Shown here: positions 51,690-64,000 of the stretch, one piece after another
Numbering within the stretch: position 1 is the first letter of the stretch
Layout of the letters: every line of letters begins with the position of its first letter
Source: Whitmania pigra
Taxonomy: Eukaryota; Annelida; Clitellata; Hirudinida; Haemopidae
DNA length: 64,000 nucleotides
Assembly (NCBI GenBank): GCA_021613335.1
Contig: JAJTWR010000236.1
Location: 324,501-388,500, forward strand
Direction of reading: 5' to 3'
Notes under the pieces: generated by a model
What the model saw: the letters and a program-made list of their open reading frames with translations, nothing else
Told to the model about the DNA's origin: nothing
Databases searched by the model: none
Program-made: the position numbers and the translations under genes

Positions 51690-54600
51690 TTATTTATTTA
51701 TTTATTATTGGCAGATTTTATTATTCGACATTTTATTTCATTTAAGATGAAATATTGACACATGTTGTAATATAAAATTTTGTAGCGGACAAAAGATGTT
51801 TGCATTTTTGGTATTCAATGTTATCATAAAGCTTACCTTATGTCCATTATAACTGTCATACCATATTACTTAAGGTAGAATATGCTTACATAGAATTTAT
51901 ATTAGAATAAGACAGTTTGCGTTTATTATAGTATTTATTTTATTATTTATTATAGTATTTATTGTTGATGATTTTATTAATGCTTAATCAATAAATATTC
52001 ATTTGGTGGTTAATAAAATTAATCAGCCTGCTATTCAATTGAAATTCCTTCAGATCCAATGAACATCAATATTCTCCTGAAGCACAATCAACAAAAAATA
52101 TGCATTCAAGAAAAGGTCAACTCGCAATGCAAGATTCTGGAAATTCTAAGAAGGAAACTGAAATCTGAGTGTCCATTATTACCGAAATCGCGACTTCATA
52201 AAGTAATATTTAAAGACTCGATTATGCAAATAACTGATGAAGTGAGGTGCGAGAAATACAGAGTTGGTGTGCTTTTATTTTTTAATTAATGAAATTTTAA
52301 TTAATAATTATTAACAACAAATTAAATACATTTTCGTCATTTTTGAAATAATGTCAAATAAATTCCGAGCTTTTATTGAAAATGAAAAAAATTAAATGAA
52401 TGTAAAGTCAAAAAATAAACGCTATAAAAATTTATTTGAACATCAGTTGGACGATGTTGATGATTTTGAAGAAAAAGAAACGAGAAATTATTCTCGTATT
52501 TGTATGCGATATCCTTTTTATACATTTTTTTATTTTTTATTTAAATTCCTCTCTAACCTCTTATTAATGTGATGCAAAGTTAATCTAGAGTCATTCATGG
52601 TTCAGCGCATAGTTAGCCCAAATAAGTGGGTTTCACGTGGCATAGTTTAAGAGGAATGTAGTAATAATCGTAATAATAACCACAGCCACAATCATATTAA
52701 TTATAATCTCAATGTTACGATTAACTATAATCATAATAAGTGCAATTTGTACAGTCAGTGTGTCGATAGGCTAAAAATTTTCGAAGTCATTCTACAATTC
52801 ATTTATTTTTGTTGAAATTTATACATCTTACTTTGACTTTTTTCTTATTAGACTTATTTATGAATGTTTTAGTTTTAATAATTCGTTATTTAATTGACTG
52901 ATTAATTCATTACATTTTTAGGGTAGACAAATACATGTCGAAGCAATAATTGTGAGAAATATTTTCATTTTTAAGTCTAATTTACTTGTTAATAATATTA
53001 CATAGAATTACTTCTGTCATTATTGGGCAATGATACTAATTACAAAGTAGGCAGAACTTTGAACATGACATTTATTATTGTGTAATAATTTATTTGAATT
53101 TAAATTGAATTTTCTGATTTTGAATATTACGTAAAATGTATTTATTTTATTTTATTTTTTAAGTAGATAAGTGGAAGTCCATACCATGTTGCAATAGGTT
53201 AGATGGGTATAAATAAGAGAAACATATCAATAGAACAGCTCTTTTAGGTAATAATAATAAAAGAGCGAATTTTTGAAATAATACCAGTGTTTCTAGCAAT
53301 TAAATTCTAAATGTGAGAAATATGTTTTGACCAAGTTATGCAAAGCTTAAATCTAGATATGAATACGTTTTTTTGAAAACAAAACAGCTTGAAAAATATT
53401 TATCTGTCTAACCTTTATGTAAAAGTTAACATAATATTAATACAAATGTAATAATTGATTTTCTTGATATTTATTAGCATAATTATTCATTTCATAGGAC
53501 GAAACGAAAGATTTACGGAATTGGCCCTTACTAGAAGTCTCACTCTTTCGGTTTTGTGGTTTTAGAGACGTCACCAGAAGTGAAGTGAGCAATAAATTAA
53601 AAACAATCAATCAATCAATCAATCATTTATTTATTTATTTATTTATATATTTACTTGCTTATTTACTTATTTACGTTTTCAGTATTTCTTAATAACAATT
53701 AATTAAACGAAAGTCATAATAAAAAGTATATATGGCCGAAAAATTAAACATAAAAAAATTAATAATAACAAAAAATTAAATTAAATTATATATAATTTTA
53801 TTAATAACAACGTTCTTGAATAAATTTGTACCATGTTATATTACCATGATTGCAGTCCGAAAGCTTGTTGTGCACGGAAACTGACGGTAAATTCATACTT
53901 CGCTACTTGGAAAGTTGTCGCTATATTCCGGAGGGAAAGTATGCCATTTCACTGGTGTAAGTCACAATTGTTTAGTTGCTGAAGTTTTAATCGTTCAGTA
54001 TGATGCGATGGCTACAACGGTGATGATGAGAATGATGATGCCTTCCTTAATCATAACTTATTCGACAAAGAACGTGCTCCTAGTAGCATTGTATTGTCAT
54101 TTATTACTGCAGTGGAACCCACTTATCTCGACCTCGGTTAACTAGCTGACCCTATTAAGTCGACGTTTTTGAAATGAAATCAAATTTTCTTTGTCTTAGC
54201 ATTTTCTCATCGGCTATGTCGACACTTCTATGTCGTAGAACCCTAATATTTCGAGCACAAAAGAGGGCCAAACTTGCGTCGGTTATCTCGATCTTCGTGA
54301 CTAATCGATGACGTTGAAGTGGAAATGAATTCCCGCTTTGTCATTGCATTTTCTCATCGGTTACGACGATTCTTTCATGTAGCCGAATCCAATTCACTAA
54401 TCTTGTTGATCTTGTCTGAGGGATAATATGCTATAGCTATTCTGTTTATTTTTTTCATTCTAAACACGTTTTTCATTCTAAACATGTTTATATACAATCG
54501 CCATACTGATTTTTAGTTATTTCGATAATCGGTTATCTCGACTCTTTTTGACAATACCCTAGACCGGCGACATAATCGGGTTCGACTATATAATGAGACA

Positions 54601-54867
54601 TTCAAAGACAAATTGTTTAAAAATGCGCACCCATAATTTATTTACAAAATTTATCACAAATAACAGTTTTGGTTTGCGTTTTTTAGGCTCAACAAAGTAG
54701 TATACCACTTGAAGATCAAGATCTTTGAACAAAACGGTACAGACGACAAGATATATTACTTGACCGAAAATGGTCACCACTCGCCCAGCATCCCGTCCTT
54801 ACTGGAACATTTCAGCACCAACAAACTAAAAAAACCTCCCCACGAATTTTGTCTGATGCCTTTATGA
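51005..54867 (+). CDS. Death domain - beta-grasp-like - SH2 adaptor, locus 3
   Basis: Six coding exons, 51005-51302, 52054-52262, 52922-52951, 53498-53536, 53856-53956 and 54687-54867, give 285 residues with the same phases as locus 1 (1,0,0,0,2). Exon 1 is a death domain (LTAEQLAELGKSID, LLKTWAQRPHATFRILERVF, MERNDLRNML). Exons 2-3 give the middle domain (MNINILLKHNQQKICIQ ... RCEKYRGRQIHVEAII). Exons 4-6 form a divergent SH2: NWPLLE, KFILRYLES with the phosphotyrosine Arg kept, KYAISL, VVYHLKIKIF and SLLEHF. The conserved structure with low sequence identity to locus 1 indicates an old tandem duplication. Intron 5 contains a pogo-type inverted-repeat element. The ATG directly follows a splice acceptor. 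Confidence 0.83.
51628..51712. repeat. (ATTT)n microsatellite in intron 1 of adaptor locus 3
   Basis: About 80 bp of ATTT tetranucleotides with one TATT slip. Confidence 0.95.
54110..54588. mobile_element. Non-autonomous pogo/Tigger-like element in intron 5 of locus 3
   Basis: The left end CAGTGGAACCCACTTATCTC and the right end (reverse complement) TAGTCGAACCCGATTATGTC are terminal inverted repeats of the type found in pogo/Tigger elements (CAGT..AACC...TTAT.TCG). Internal TTATCTCGA and ATCGGTTA motifs recur. It is about 480 bp with no coding capacity. Confidence 0.65.
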
Positions 54868-55963
54868 TAATTCGTTAAATGTAATGACGTTATTTCATCC
54901 TTTCCAGAGTGCCAGTGCTCGCTCAATTTGTTGAGATGACCTTTTCGTTTCTCACCAACCAAAAGATACACCCCTTGATGTTGCATGCTTGAGTTCTGTC
55001 TTGCGAAAAGCTTATTCAAAATTTCAAGTCATCTATGAATAATTGCCAAACACTGTTGCCAAACATCTTTTTCTTGCAAATATTTTTTCTTTTCTTAAAA
55101 ACTGTACATTATCCTTCTTTAATTTAAGCTAATTGACATGAATATTAGAATTGCAGATTAAACCAGCTGGCATGGTCTTACAAATTCTGCATAATGTGAT
55201 GACACCTGCATGATTTTATGTAATGATACCTGCATACTCATGCCAAGAAGATGGGTATAGAAATTACATGTGATTCATCTTATTACTTCGTTTCAAACCA
55301 CATTTTAGTGTAAATGACACTTTGGCCATTTTAGTCCAATAAAATCTTTCATTTGGTCTTTAATATTCTCATTTCACAAAGAACTTTGGGCTAAATAATT
55401 TTTGACAGCGCAATTAAAAGATTTCTAAAACTTGAATAAATTTAAATTGTAAAATAATTCAAGTTACAGCTGTTAGTGTTTGTGTAGATTACATATTCTG
55501 GTGAACGAAATCAGTTAACGAGGCGAATGTTCGCAAAATTTTAAAAATAAAATAAATAAGTTAACTGATTATGAATGTCAATAGAAGCAAGAGAACTTCA
55601 AATTAAATAGTGTTGCAAAAGAAATCATTCGTGATCATTTAAAAAACTCTTAACGAAATAATCTTGTTGATTGAGCTATTTTCGTACTAATATTAAACTT
55701 CAAGAATTGATCAACTATGCAAAAGTCCTTATAACATCTAACCTATTAAAAATCTGATCAAATTCTTTGTGTGTTTAAAAAATAAATCAATCAAAGAATA
55801 ATTACTCAAGAATGAAAACTGTAAAATCAGATGCACTGTTTACATTTCGTGGTCGTCTTCAGTTGAGATGGAAATAGTCCCAGACGAGCGTCACGATGAA
55901 TGAATGCAAAATATAATGGTGCCATGATGTCTAGCGTTGGCAACAAAACAATGTCAATGGTTT
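54868..55963. other. Intergenic between locus 3 and the tetraspanin
   Basis: No supported gene. A weak pair of inverted TTAACTGAT-type blocks occurs at about 55510-55575. Confidence 0.4.
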
Positions 55964-57932
55964 ATGATAAAATTTGGCAATCATAACATGTCGGGCGCGA
56001 TGCTTAAAAAAAAGAGAACAGTATTCAATCCTGAGTCTTCTCCAATGATGGATGCTGACAGCATAGACGACCAGTTATCACTGAGGAACAGTGTATTTTG
56101 CATGAAGGTGTCTTACAGCTTTTATAATGTCATCCTGATGGTTAGTATGACTTATGCATTTCTGGAACATTTAGTTATTAAAGTGATTATTTACAATTAA
56201 TTATTTCAGCTTTTTGGTGTCTTAGCAATCGGAGTAGGAGTCTGGTCATTTTTCACCTTCTTTAGAATAAACTTGTTATTGTGTTCCAACTACTACTCGA
56301 TTGTCTGCTTGATGCTGATAATATCAGGAATGTTGGTTCTTTTCTTCCTCTTTGTGATCGGCTGTTACGGCTCTTTTCACGACAGCTATCCTTGCTGGAA
56401 TTTTGTGAGTTTATTTATTTATTTATTTATTAGAAGCAAGTTTTTAAAGTTAATTTTGAATTTGTTGCAGTTCTCTTTCGGGTTAATGTTTGTCTTTTTG
56501 ATAAATCTTGCAATAAGCTGCTCTGTCATCAAATACAAGCTGATGGTTAGATAATCATACTTTTTATTAAATAATTTCGTTCTTATTAATTTTAATAATT
56601 AAGATAAATAAATACAAGTTACATAGTGTTGTGAAAGGTAAAAGTACATGCTTTGATGCTGAAAATACAGTGCATTACTTATTTAATAATTAACTTATTT
56701 AATAATTGCAAATTCAACTAACTTTGGTTTTAATTCTAAATTTATAATATGCTGAAGGTTAACAGCTATCACCACATACATTTAAAAATTTTACTTTTGT
56801 TGCAGATTTCAAAAGATTTGCTGAAATTCATGGAGCACAATATGAATAGCTACAAAAGCAAATATCTTGGCATAAAAAATGCTTTCGATGCCATGCATAG
56901 GAAGGTTGGTTTTAACATGCACAATGCACAATAAATATGTTTAAGTAACTGTGAATGATAACTTGGCAACTCTTCTGCATAACAACATCCTTCATGACAA
57001 TAGCAACAATGTCTGCCATCTAAGATTCAAAGATTATTTTGGAGAAGAGAATTCTGGCAGAAAAATGACAGATATCAGTAGATGTGTTGAAAGATTTTGC
57101 AAATAACAAGTTGCAAACTTATAATAAGGTTGCATATTATGCATACAAATTATATAAAAACAATCGTTACATGCAATATTTGCATATTATACAAAAACAA
57201 TCATTAAGAATTCCGGAAACAAACAGATTTATTTGCCCATGACAAGCCAATAAGACGATGCAATAATTTACCTGATGAAATATCTAGCACGATACTGAAC
57301 AAATTCACTCGTGCTTTAAATTACCAGTTCAGGTGCTGTGGTATAAACTCCTTCTCTGATTGGTTTTCATCAGACGCTTTTCTCAATACCACTTCGGTCG
57401 TCCCGGACAGTTGTTGCATTTCAGAATCTGTAAACTGTGGCGGGAGAAACCATCCGTCCAACATTTATTACGAAGTTAGGAGACGTGATGGTTATTCGTA
57501 GAATGATTGCGGTTAATAAATTAATGGTTATTCGTAGAATGATTGCAGTTAATAAATTAATGGTTATTTGTAGAATTATTGCAGTTAATAAATTACATTC
57601 CATTCACAGGGATGCTCCAAATTTCTCGACACTAGCCTACAACAACAGCTGGCCATTATTGCTCTGACCAGTTCCATATTATGTTGCATCCAAGTAATTT
57701 CTTTCTTTAAAAAAATATTCTCGATAACAATTGTTAATATCTAGTTAAATTGAGCAAATAAGATGATAAATCAATTAGTTGCAAAAATAAAACGAAAATA
57801 TTTGAGATAGCTCCATTTTCGTAAAAATATGGAATCTGATTTTAAAATCGATTTTCACTTCAGCTCAGTGGTGTCATGTTATCCTGCTGTCTAGTCAAAA
57901 AGAGAAAGGGGATCCATATCATACACCATTAA
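55964..57932 (+). CDS. Tetraspanin
   Basis: Seven coding exons, 55964-56140, 56210-56404, 56471-56545, 56806-56904, 57328-57474, 57610-57693 and 57864-57932, all phase 0, give 281 residues. Four membrane helices lie at about 48-72, 89-111, 125-145 and 244-269. The small loop end reads GCYG (110-113), matching the tetraspanin GCxG after TM2. The large extracellular loop has the diagnostic CCG (185-187) and further Cys at 211, 212, 218 and 233. Tetraspanins organise membrane microdomains and partner proteins. The N-terminal cytoplasmic tail is unusually long (~45 residues); ATGs at 55964 and 55988 are both possible starts, and I chose the first. The orthologue group is not resolved. Confidence 0.9.
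57491..57598. repeat. Minisatellite, 36-bp unit, three copies, in tetraspanin intron 5
   Basis: Three copies of a unit beginning GTTATTCGTAGAATGATTGC, differing at one to three bases. Confidence 0.9.
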
Positions 57933-59327
57933 AAAAAAGTTGTTTGGTCAATAAATACTTAACCTAATAAAAAAAATGTTGTGGCTAAAGAATATACTTA
58001 ACTGATGGTTCTGCAAAGTAGAAAGGTTAATCAACTTATACATAACTTATCTCCAACAACTGCCTATTGCCAATCATTCATTTTGATCAAAATTAACTGG
58101 TGACTGTAAATATAAATGCATGCAAAATAGTGATAGTTCACAAATTGCGGAACAGCATCCCAGTAGTAGTGGTAAAACGATGCATCACTTGATTTACAGG
58201 GATGCAATTAGATTGCTTCTTTCAGTCATGCTCTACAGAAGGACGGCAAAACCGAGTGTCCTCGAGGTCCACCAATAAAATGTTAAGAATTGAAATGATC
58301 GGAACTCATAGGATCAAACACTCAGTTGTTCGGCCTTGGGACATGTTGGCTTTTGACAATTATCCGATGATTCTTTGTTGTTTTTCAATCTTCCTTACAA
58401 AACCAACTACCAAATCCCTACTGAGCTTTGATCAAGCTTTGAATTCAACATCAAAAAAAAGGAAATTATTAATGATAATTGTGTTGTGGGTATCTACAAT
58501 CTCAACATCCAAAAGCCAAACCATGACATAACGAATATACATCAGGATTCTGATAATCATAGTAAGAATTGCATTTCCACGAGTTAGTTTAGAGTAACAT
58601 CTGTTAAAAATGAAATAAACTTATAAGCCGAAAATACATGAAAACCTAAAGGATACTAAGATAACCTAAAATATTATGCCACTACTATCATTAGTAATTA
58701 GTATCATTTCATTAAATAGATTGTTAAACTATCATTAGAATATCTTTTAAGATTTCAGGATTGTAAAGTATGGGAACGCAAAACGGGTTATTTTGACCAG
58801 TTCTCCTTCTAAACTGTTGACAGATTAACAAACACTTAACTGATCAATTATAGTTATCCTGTTGTGAAGCTATTAATCTACCAATTCCTTTATTTGTTGT
58901 CACACATCAATTTTGGTGCATCCATTCACCTGAAATGCATCATCTAATAGCTACTCACCGTCAAACTTATTACAGGGCTGAATCAGACAATTTAATCATT
59001 ATAAATTTTTCCTCACCCACTCCGAATGTCACTTCTATCCAGGCTAAACCACATTGCAATCCCATAATGATATATTTGATTTGGTAATGGATGCTATAAT
59101 TTCGGCTTTATCACACCCGCTATCCAACCATATTACCATTGTAATAGTGCTAATGCACCAATTAATTCAACCACTACCAGATATTTAAATCTAGTAGCAT
59201 TGCTGAACCACAACAGTACATAATTGCCACAACTTATCTGAAGTCATGATCTAAACCACCCATGAATTCATTGCAAAAAGCCAAAGAGTTATGAACCATA
59301 GGTCTTTATTTAAACAATCGCAGAGTC
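57933..59327. other. Intergenic between convergent tetraspanin and RPL10
   Basis: No supported gene. A 109-codon frame at 58202-58531 has no domain signature and no intron-flanked neighbours. Confidence 0.45.
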
Positions 59328-60202
<875 letters not shown>

Positions 60203-60311
60203 TTTTCCTTAATAAAAAAAAATAAACAACCGTTAGATAAATTCAGAGACGTTGATTTAGCTTTACTTTTGACGATATATAATCCAATCAAGAGCCACGA
60301 GACACCTACCC

Positions 60312-60346
60312 ACTCGCTTGTTAAAAAGGAAAGAGAGACGGAAGAT
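60312..60346 (-). promoter_or_regulatory. Probable noncoding first exon of RPL10 with TOP tract
   Basis: On the minus strand CTTCCGTCTCTCTTTCCTTT leads to CAAGCGAGTGG/GTAGGT, a donor. It could join the acceptor at 60208, just before the RPL10 ATG. A C-start pyrimidine tract is the 5'TOP signature of ribosomal protein mRNAs. The transcription start is not known. Confidence 0.5.
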
Positions 60347-61279
60347 GATGGCCGAACGAAATACTTACGAAAAATATCAATAAAAAGTTTTTTAATTATA
60401 CAAATATTTTTTGTTTAATTTTATTTATATCTTTTATTAAAATTGTATATAATGTAATAAAAAAATTAAATAATTATTGCATAAGTTTTTATTAAAATAT
60501 ATTTGTGTGTTTGAATAGACAATAAAACCAAATTTCTAATTTATTCAATCGATATATTTATTTTCTATTTCAAAACTAACAAATCTTTATGTGATTTACA
60601 GAAGTGAAATACGTTCATTGTATAAGTTAATTACCAAATATTAGAAATCCAAGAAATCTTTTAAAGACAGGAATATTCATTATGTTATAAATTACTTATT
60701 AAATTAAGCAGAACCGAAGCTGATACTAAAATATATTTTTTAGTGGATTTATATCAAATTATTTGGTCGATTCTTCGGACCAGCTCTAAAAATTATAGAT
60801 TCAGATGAAAGTAGAATAAAGTTCCTATTTTGATATTAATGGCAGTTAATATTTGCACGCTATTATAGATTTATAGGATCCGTCTGGGTCAGTGTTCGCT
60901 ATTAGACTTAGTATGTTTTAATTGTCAACAAAGTCGATGGATGTGCTATTTAGAAGAGAGATCCTCAGGATGGTGATCCTAGCCCTTGGCTTCCCAGTAT
61001 TCTTATTCTTAGAACATCTCATTGATCATCTAGAGCTGATTTAATGCAAGTGCGGGTGCTGTTATTGGCCAGACATTCACTTAAATATTGCAACCGGTTT
61101 GGATATAATTTCGTATAATATATATATAAAAATTGTAATAATCAATTAACTAGTGAAAATAAATGTATATGTTATGAATGAATTTCGGCGTGAAATCGAC
61201 GCGACATTTACAAATCTTGCACTCGTCAATTATAAAATAACGAAAATAATTAAAAGTAGGCAGCCTCTTCTTCAACGCG
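60347..61279. other. Intergenic AT-rich
   Basis: Nothing recognised. Confidence 0.4.
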
Positions 61280-61521
61280 TCACTCAAATCGGTTGGAAAT
61301 GATGGTTCCATCTTTCTTGATAAGACCTGAGCGAGGGTTTGCGCCCCTGGAAAAAGCTGAAATGACATCCCTGACTTTCTCCCTTCTACAAAATGATTTC
61401 AATTTTCCAACAACAACTTGAAATTATGGCAATTAAAGAACAAACCCTTTCCAACCAGTTTTTTTTCTGACTGTAGGCAGTATAAGTGGAGGAACAATTC
61501 GGCTGGTACCTCGGAGTTTAA
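61280..61521 (-). CDS. 3' exons of an unrecognised minus-strand gene
   Basis: Two exons with consistent phase: about 61521-61446 and 61385-61280 (stop TGA at 61282-61280). The joined C-terminus runs LRGTSRIVPPLILPTVRKK, then TGWKG, then REKVRDVISAFSRGANPRS and GLIKKDGTIISNRFE. The donor GG/GTTTGT and the acceptor TTTTGTAG fit. Upstream exons are not identified; an acceptor-like CAG at 61524-61522 bounds the first exon. The gene would be head-to-head with PSMG2. Family not recognised. Confidence 0.45.
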
Positions 61522-61570
61522 CTGGCGCCACCAAGTGGTATCATCACATTAAATAAATTAGAAAAAATTA

Positions 61571-61651
61571 ATGTGGGAATTAACTATATCTTGTATCATT
61601 ACAATCGTTGTAGGAATCATAGTCGGAAATTACAATATGTGCACAGGATAA
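61571..61651 (+). CDS. Possible 26-residue membrane micropeptide
   Basis: An ATG frame reading MWELTISCIITIVVGIIVGN then YNMCTG and a stop: one hydrophobic helix with a short tail. It lies between the minus-strand exons and PSMG2. Such a short frame may arise by chance; no homology is claimed. Confidence 0.15.
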   Translation: MWELTISCIITIVVGIIVGNYNMCTG

Positions 61652-61990
61652 GTATGAAATATATTATATAATCTCTGAGGCTATGCAAATTAATTATCAA
61701 TATTATTAATAACCGAGAATTTTTTTAACTGATGGATTCATCAAAATTTATTTTAAGAAAATCATATTTTCATGACATTTTTGGTTAATTTCAAGCCTCT
61801 TTTGAGATGATACCGTGTTTGATATAATAACTTTTTAAAAATACATGAAATTTAAGTCACCATTTATTTTAAAAATAAATTTTAAATCTAATTTATAAAA
61901 GCAAATTTTTGACGATCATTTGAAATTGATGCTTGCTTTTCAGATTATTTACATTTTATTCATTTTGATCGGGCAAACTCAAACATTGAA

Positions 61991-64000
61991 ATGAAGTTTT
62001 CTAAGCTTTTTGAAACCATTTTAGATGAAAGCAAATGGCACGAATATACTTTTGTCATGGTATTATAAGTCAATTTATTACTTAACCGTTTTGCCAATTA
62101 AAATTATTATATGCCTAATTATAAATCTGATTTTTGTTCGTTATTATCTTGTTGAAATCTATCAACCTACAATTTATTTATGATGTAGCTCAGAATTGCT
62201 TTTTCACATTTAGCCCACAGTTTCTATTGGAAATGTTGGACAGCTCGCAATTGATCTTATCATTGCAAGTCTTCAAGCAAGATTGGTTGGATACATAACC
62301 TCTGATTGTGTTATTCCTGTTGTTGGAATGGATGCATTTGATGAAAATTCATCTAACCTCACCACTTCTCTTGATGGTTGGTCGTTGTTTCAAAGCTCAT
62401 GTTTTGATTTTTGTAAAGGAACATTTTAAAACTAATGAGGAAAATTAATCAGTGGATTGCTTTTACAATTTTTGTCTTACATGTTTGTTTATAGATAGGG
62501 ATTTATAACTAAATATTTTTCAGTTTTGTGATTAGTATATTGATTCCAAAAAACTAACGAATTCATTTCAGTTTTTGAGAGTTGTGACAAGAAATTGGTC
62601 ATCTTGCAACAGAGAGCTCCTCATATCAAAGTGAGTTGATAGTGTCTGAGCATTTAACAAGAATGGATAATTAATTGCATTGAACTGGATTGAACTTTTA
62701 ATGTTCTCAAAATACTTTTAGGGTCGCCAAACTCGTTTCACCAACGAGTTGGTAGAATGGATTGTTGAGAAGCAGTTCAAAAATATTGTCATTCTCACTA
62801 GCGTTCTTGCTTGTGAAAGAGTTGATTCTCAGCTTGTTGGGTAATCTTACCTTGAGAATTATTTTCCAACTTATATTTAATTAGATCAGCATTAGTATGT
62901 ATTTAAAATTGATTTCTTATCAAAGTATTCTGAGACATTTCAACAGATTTAAATTCAAAAACTGGTTTCTATTACAGCACACAGTGCCGTTACATTGTAT
63001 CAAAAGCTGCCTCATCGATCTTGGATGAAAATGTAATTTCTTCAGTCGTCCCAAAACTGGAGAAGAGGAACTCAGACATAGACTCATTGGAGTCTGATTC
63101 GGAAATCTACATTCCTGGCAGCGGAATTGCCAAACGACTTTTTCAGAATCTGTCAGTTAAAATTGAACTTCCATCGTTTCTTGGTTCAGTTTTATTTAGA
63201 ATGAATGTTGTATTTGATAAATTTAAGTTAGCTATTTGTTTATTGTATTATATTGTAATTTATAAAAAACAGCAAATCCCACAACTTGCAAAGATGCTAT
63301 TTTTCCCCAATATTTTGGAAAAATAATTTTAAGGATCTACACCAGTCAAGTGAAACATTTGAAAGTTTTGGTTCTTGCATCTGTCAAACTATCGATGATT
63401 GAATCCTATGTTCAATTATATAATTATAATTACATAAGAACTATTACATTGTTACAAATATTATTACACTGTTACAAATAATATTCCCATTATCACATTG
63501 TTACAAATATTACTTCCAGTCAAAGCAAAGACAAAGATGTGGTTGTCCTGTTGAGATTTTGTTACGAGGCTGACAACACTTTCGATGCTGCAGACCTTGC
63601 AATGACATGCAACAACATATTCTCATGGATCCCTCCTCAGGTGATTATAAAACAATTAAGGAGTCTTTCTATTTTATATTGTCATCATAGCTTTAATCAC
63701 ATTTTGTGTTCTAATTATTTAACCATACTTGTGACTTACTCACCATTTAATGTAAATTATGAGGTTTCTAAAACATTATCTTCAAATTTTATTATGAAAT
63801 TGTCAGTTAGCATTGCATGCTTCTATTAAAGGATCAGGAGGAATGAATAATTGAACATATTTTTCATTATTGAGAATTTATGTAACTTATTACTATGATT
63901 ATTGATTACATTTAAAGGAGATTACTGTTTGTTGAGCAATTGAAGTTAACAATTAACATTTTGAAACAGGAAAAGTCAAACTGGAAGAGTCCGCCATCGT
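61991..64000 (+). CDS. PSMG2: Proteasome assembly chaperone 2 (partial, runs off the window)
   Basis: Exons 61991-62059, 62214-62376, 62572-62630, 62722-62840, 62978-63151, 63520-63640 and 63970 to beyond 64000, all GT-AG with matching phases. Family blocks: YTFVMPTVSIGNVGQLAIDL near the N-terminus, GYITSDCVIPVVG, LQQRAPHIKGRQTRFTNEL, VILTS, YIPGSGIAKRLF, VVLLRFCYEADN, and the start of the C-terminal EKSNWKSPPS. PSMG2 pairs with PSMG1 to guide assembly of the 20S proteasome alpha ring. The N-terminus, KFSKLFETILDESKWHEYTF, is slightly longer than in mammals. The last 20 or so residues lie outside the window. Confidence 0.95.

Noticed and set aside
58202..58531. 109-codon open frame between the tetraspanin and RPL10
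   Set aside because: No domain or motif signature, and it sits in the 3' flanks of two convergent genes.
63021..63326. 101-codon frame read as a separate gene
   Set aside because: It is exon 5 of PSMG2 plus read-through into its intron.

Overview
This window is AT-rich eukaryotic nuclear DNA. Almost every gene is split by short GT-AG introns. It carries long microsatellites, inverted-repeat elements and remnants of Tc1/mariner, pogo, hAT and non-LTR elements. The gene content (delta-catenin, tetraspanin, death-domain/SH2 adaptors, GT11 fucosyltransferase) is that of an invertebrate animal. I cannot name the phylum. At least six genes have a splice-acceptor-like sequence at or within a few bases of the start codon, which fits either 5'UTR introns or spliced-leader trans-splicing. 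All exon models come from reading frames, splice dinucleotides and matching intron phases; no transcript data were available.

Layout. 1-2000: tandem repeats, mainly GGAT and ATT arrays. 3239-16514 (+): a 19-exon delta-catenin/ARVCF-type armadillo gene ending in the PDZ ligand DSWV, with a decayed pogo-like element in intron 8. 17285 (+): a RING-H2 gene. 19516-21640: a broken Tc1 element beside two 5'-truncated LINE copies. 22021 and 33428 (+): two TCTP genes encoding the same protein. Between them lie a 929-bp foldback element with a 9-bp target-site duplication, a GT11 fucosyltransferase gene (25359-27974, +), a carboxypeptidase Q-like gene that has lost most catalytic and zinc-binding residues (31377-29204, -), and a hAT remnant.

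34650-39294: a RING pseudogene, two intact RING-H2 genes, a possible RING fragment, and two small secreted or surface protein genes on the minus strand. 41493-54867 (+): three related loci. The two complete ones encode a death domain, a small domain that is probably a beta-grasp fold, and an SH2 domain, with the same intron phases. The middle locus has the first two modules but no visible SH2 exons. A small membrane-protein gene lies among them. 55964 (+): a tetraspanin. 60202-59328 (-): ribosomal protein L10. About 61521-61280 (-): the 3' exons of an unrecognised gene. 61991 to the edge (+): the proteasome assembly chaperone PSMG2, cut off by the window end.

The most unusual content is the cluster of tandem death-domain/SH2 adaptors, close to a fast-changing family of compact RING-H2 ligases and small surface proteins. 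A signalling or innate-defence role for this neighbourhood is inference from domain content only. The other genes (catenin, TCTP, RPL10, PSMG2, tetraspanin) are ordinary housekeeping or adhesion genes and show no pathway link to each other.
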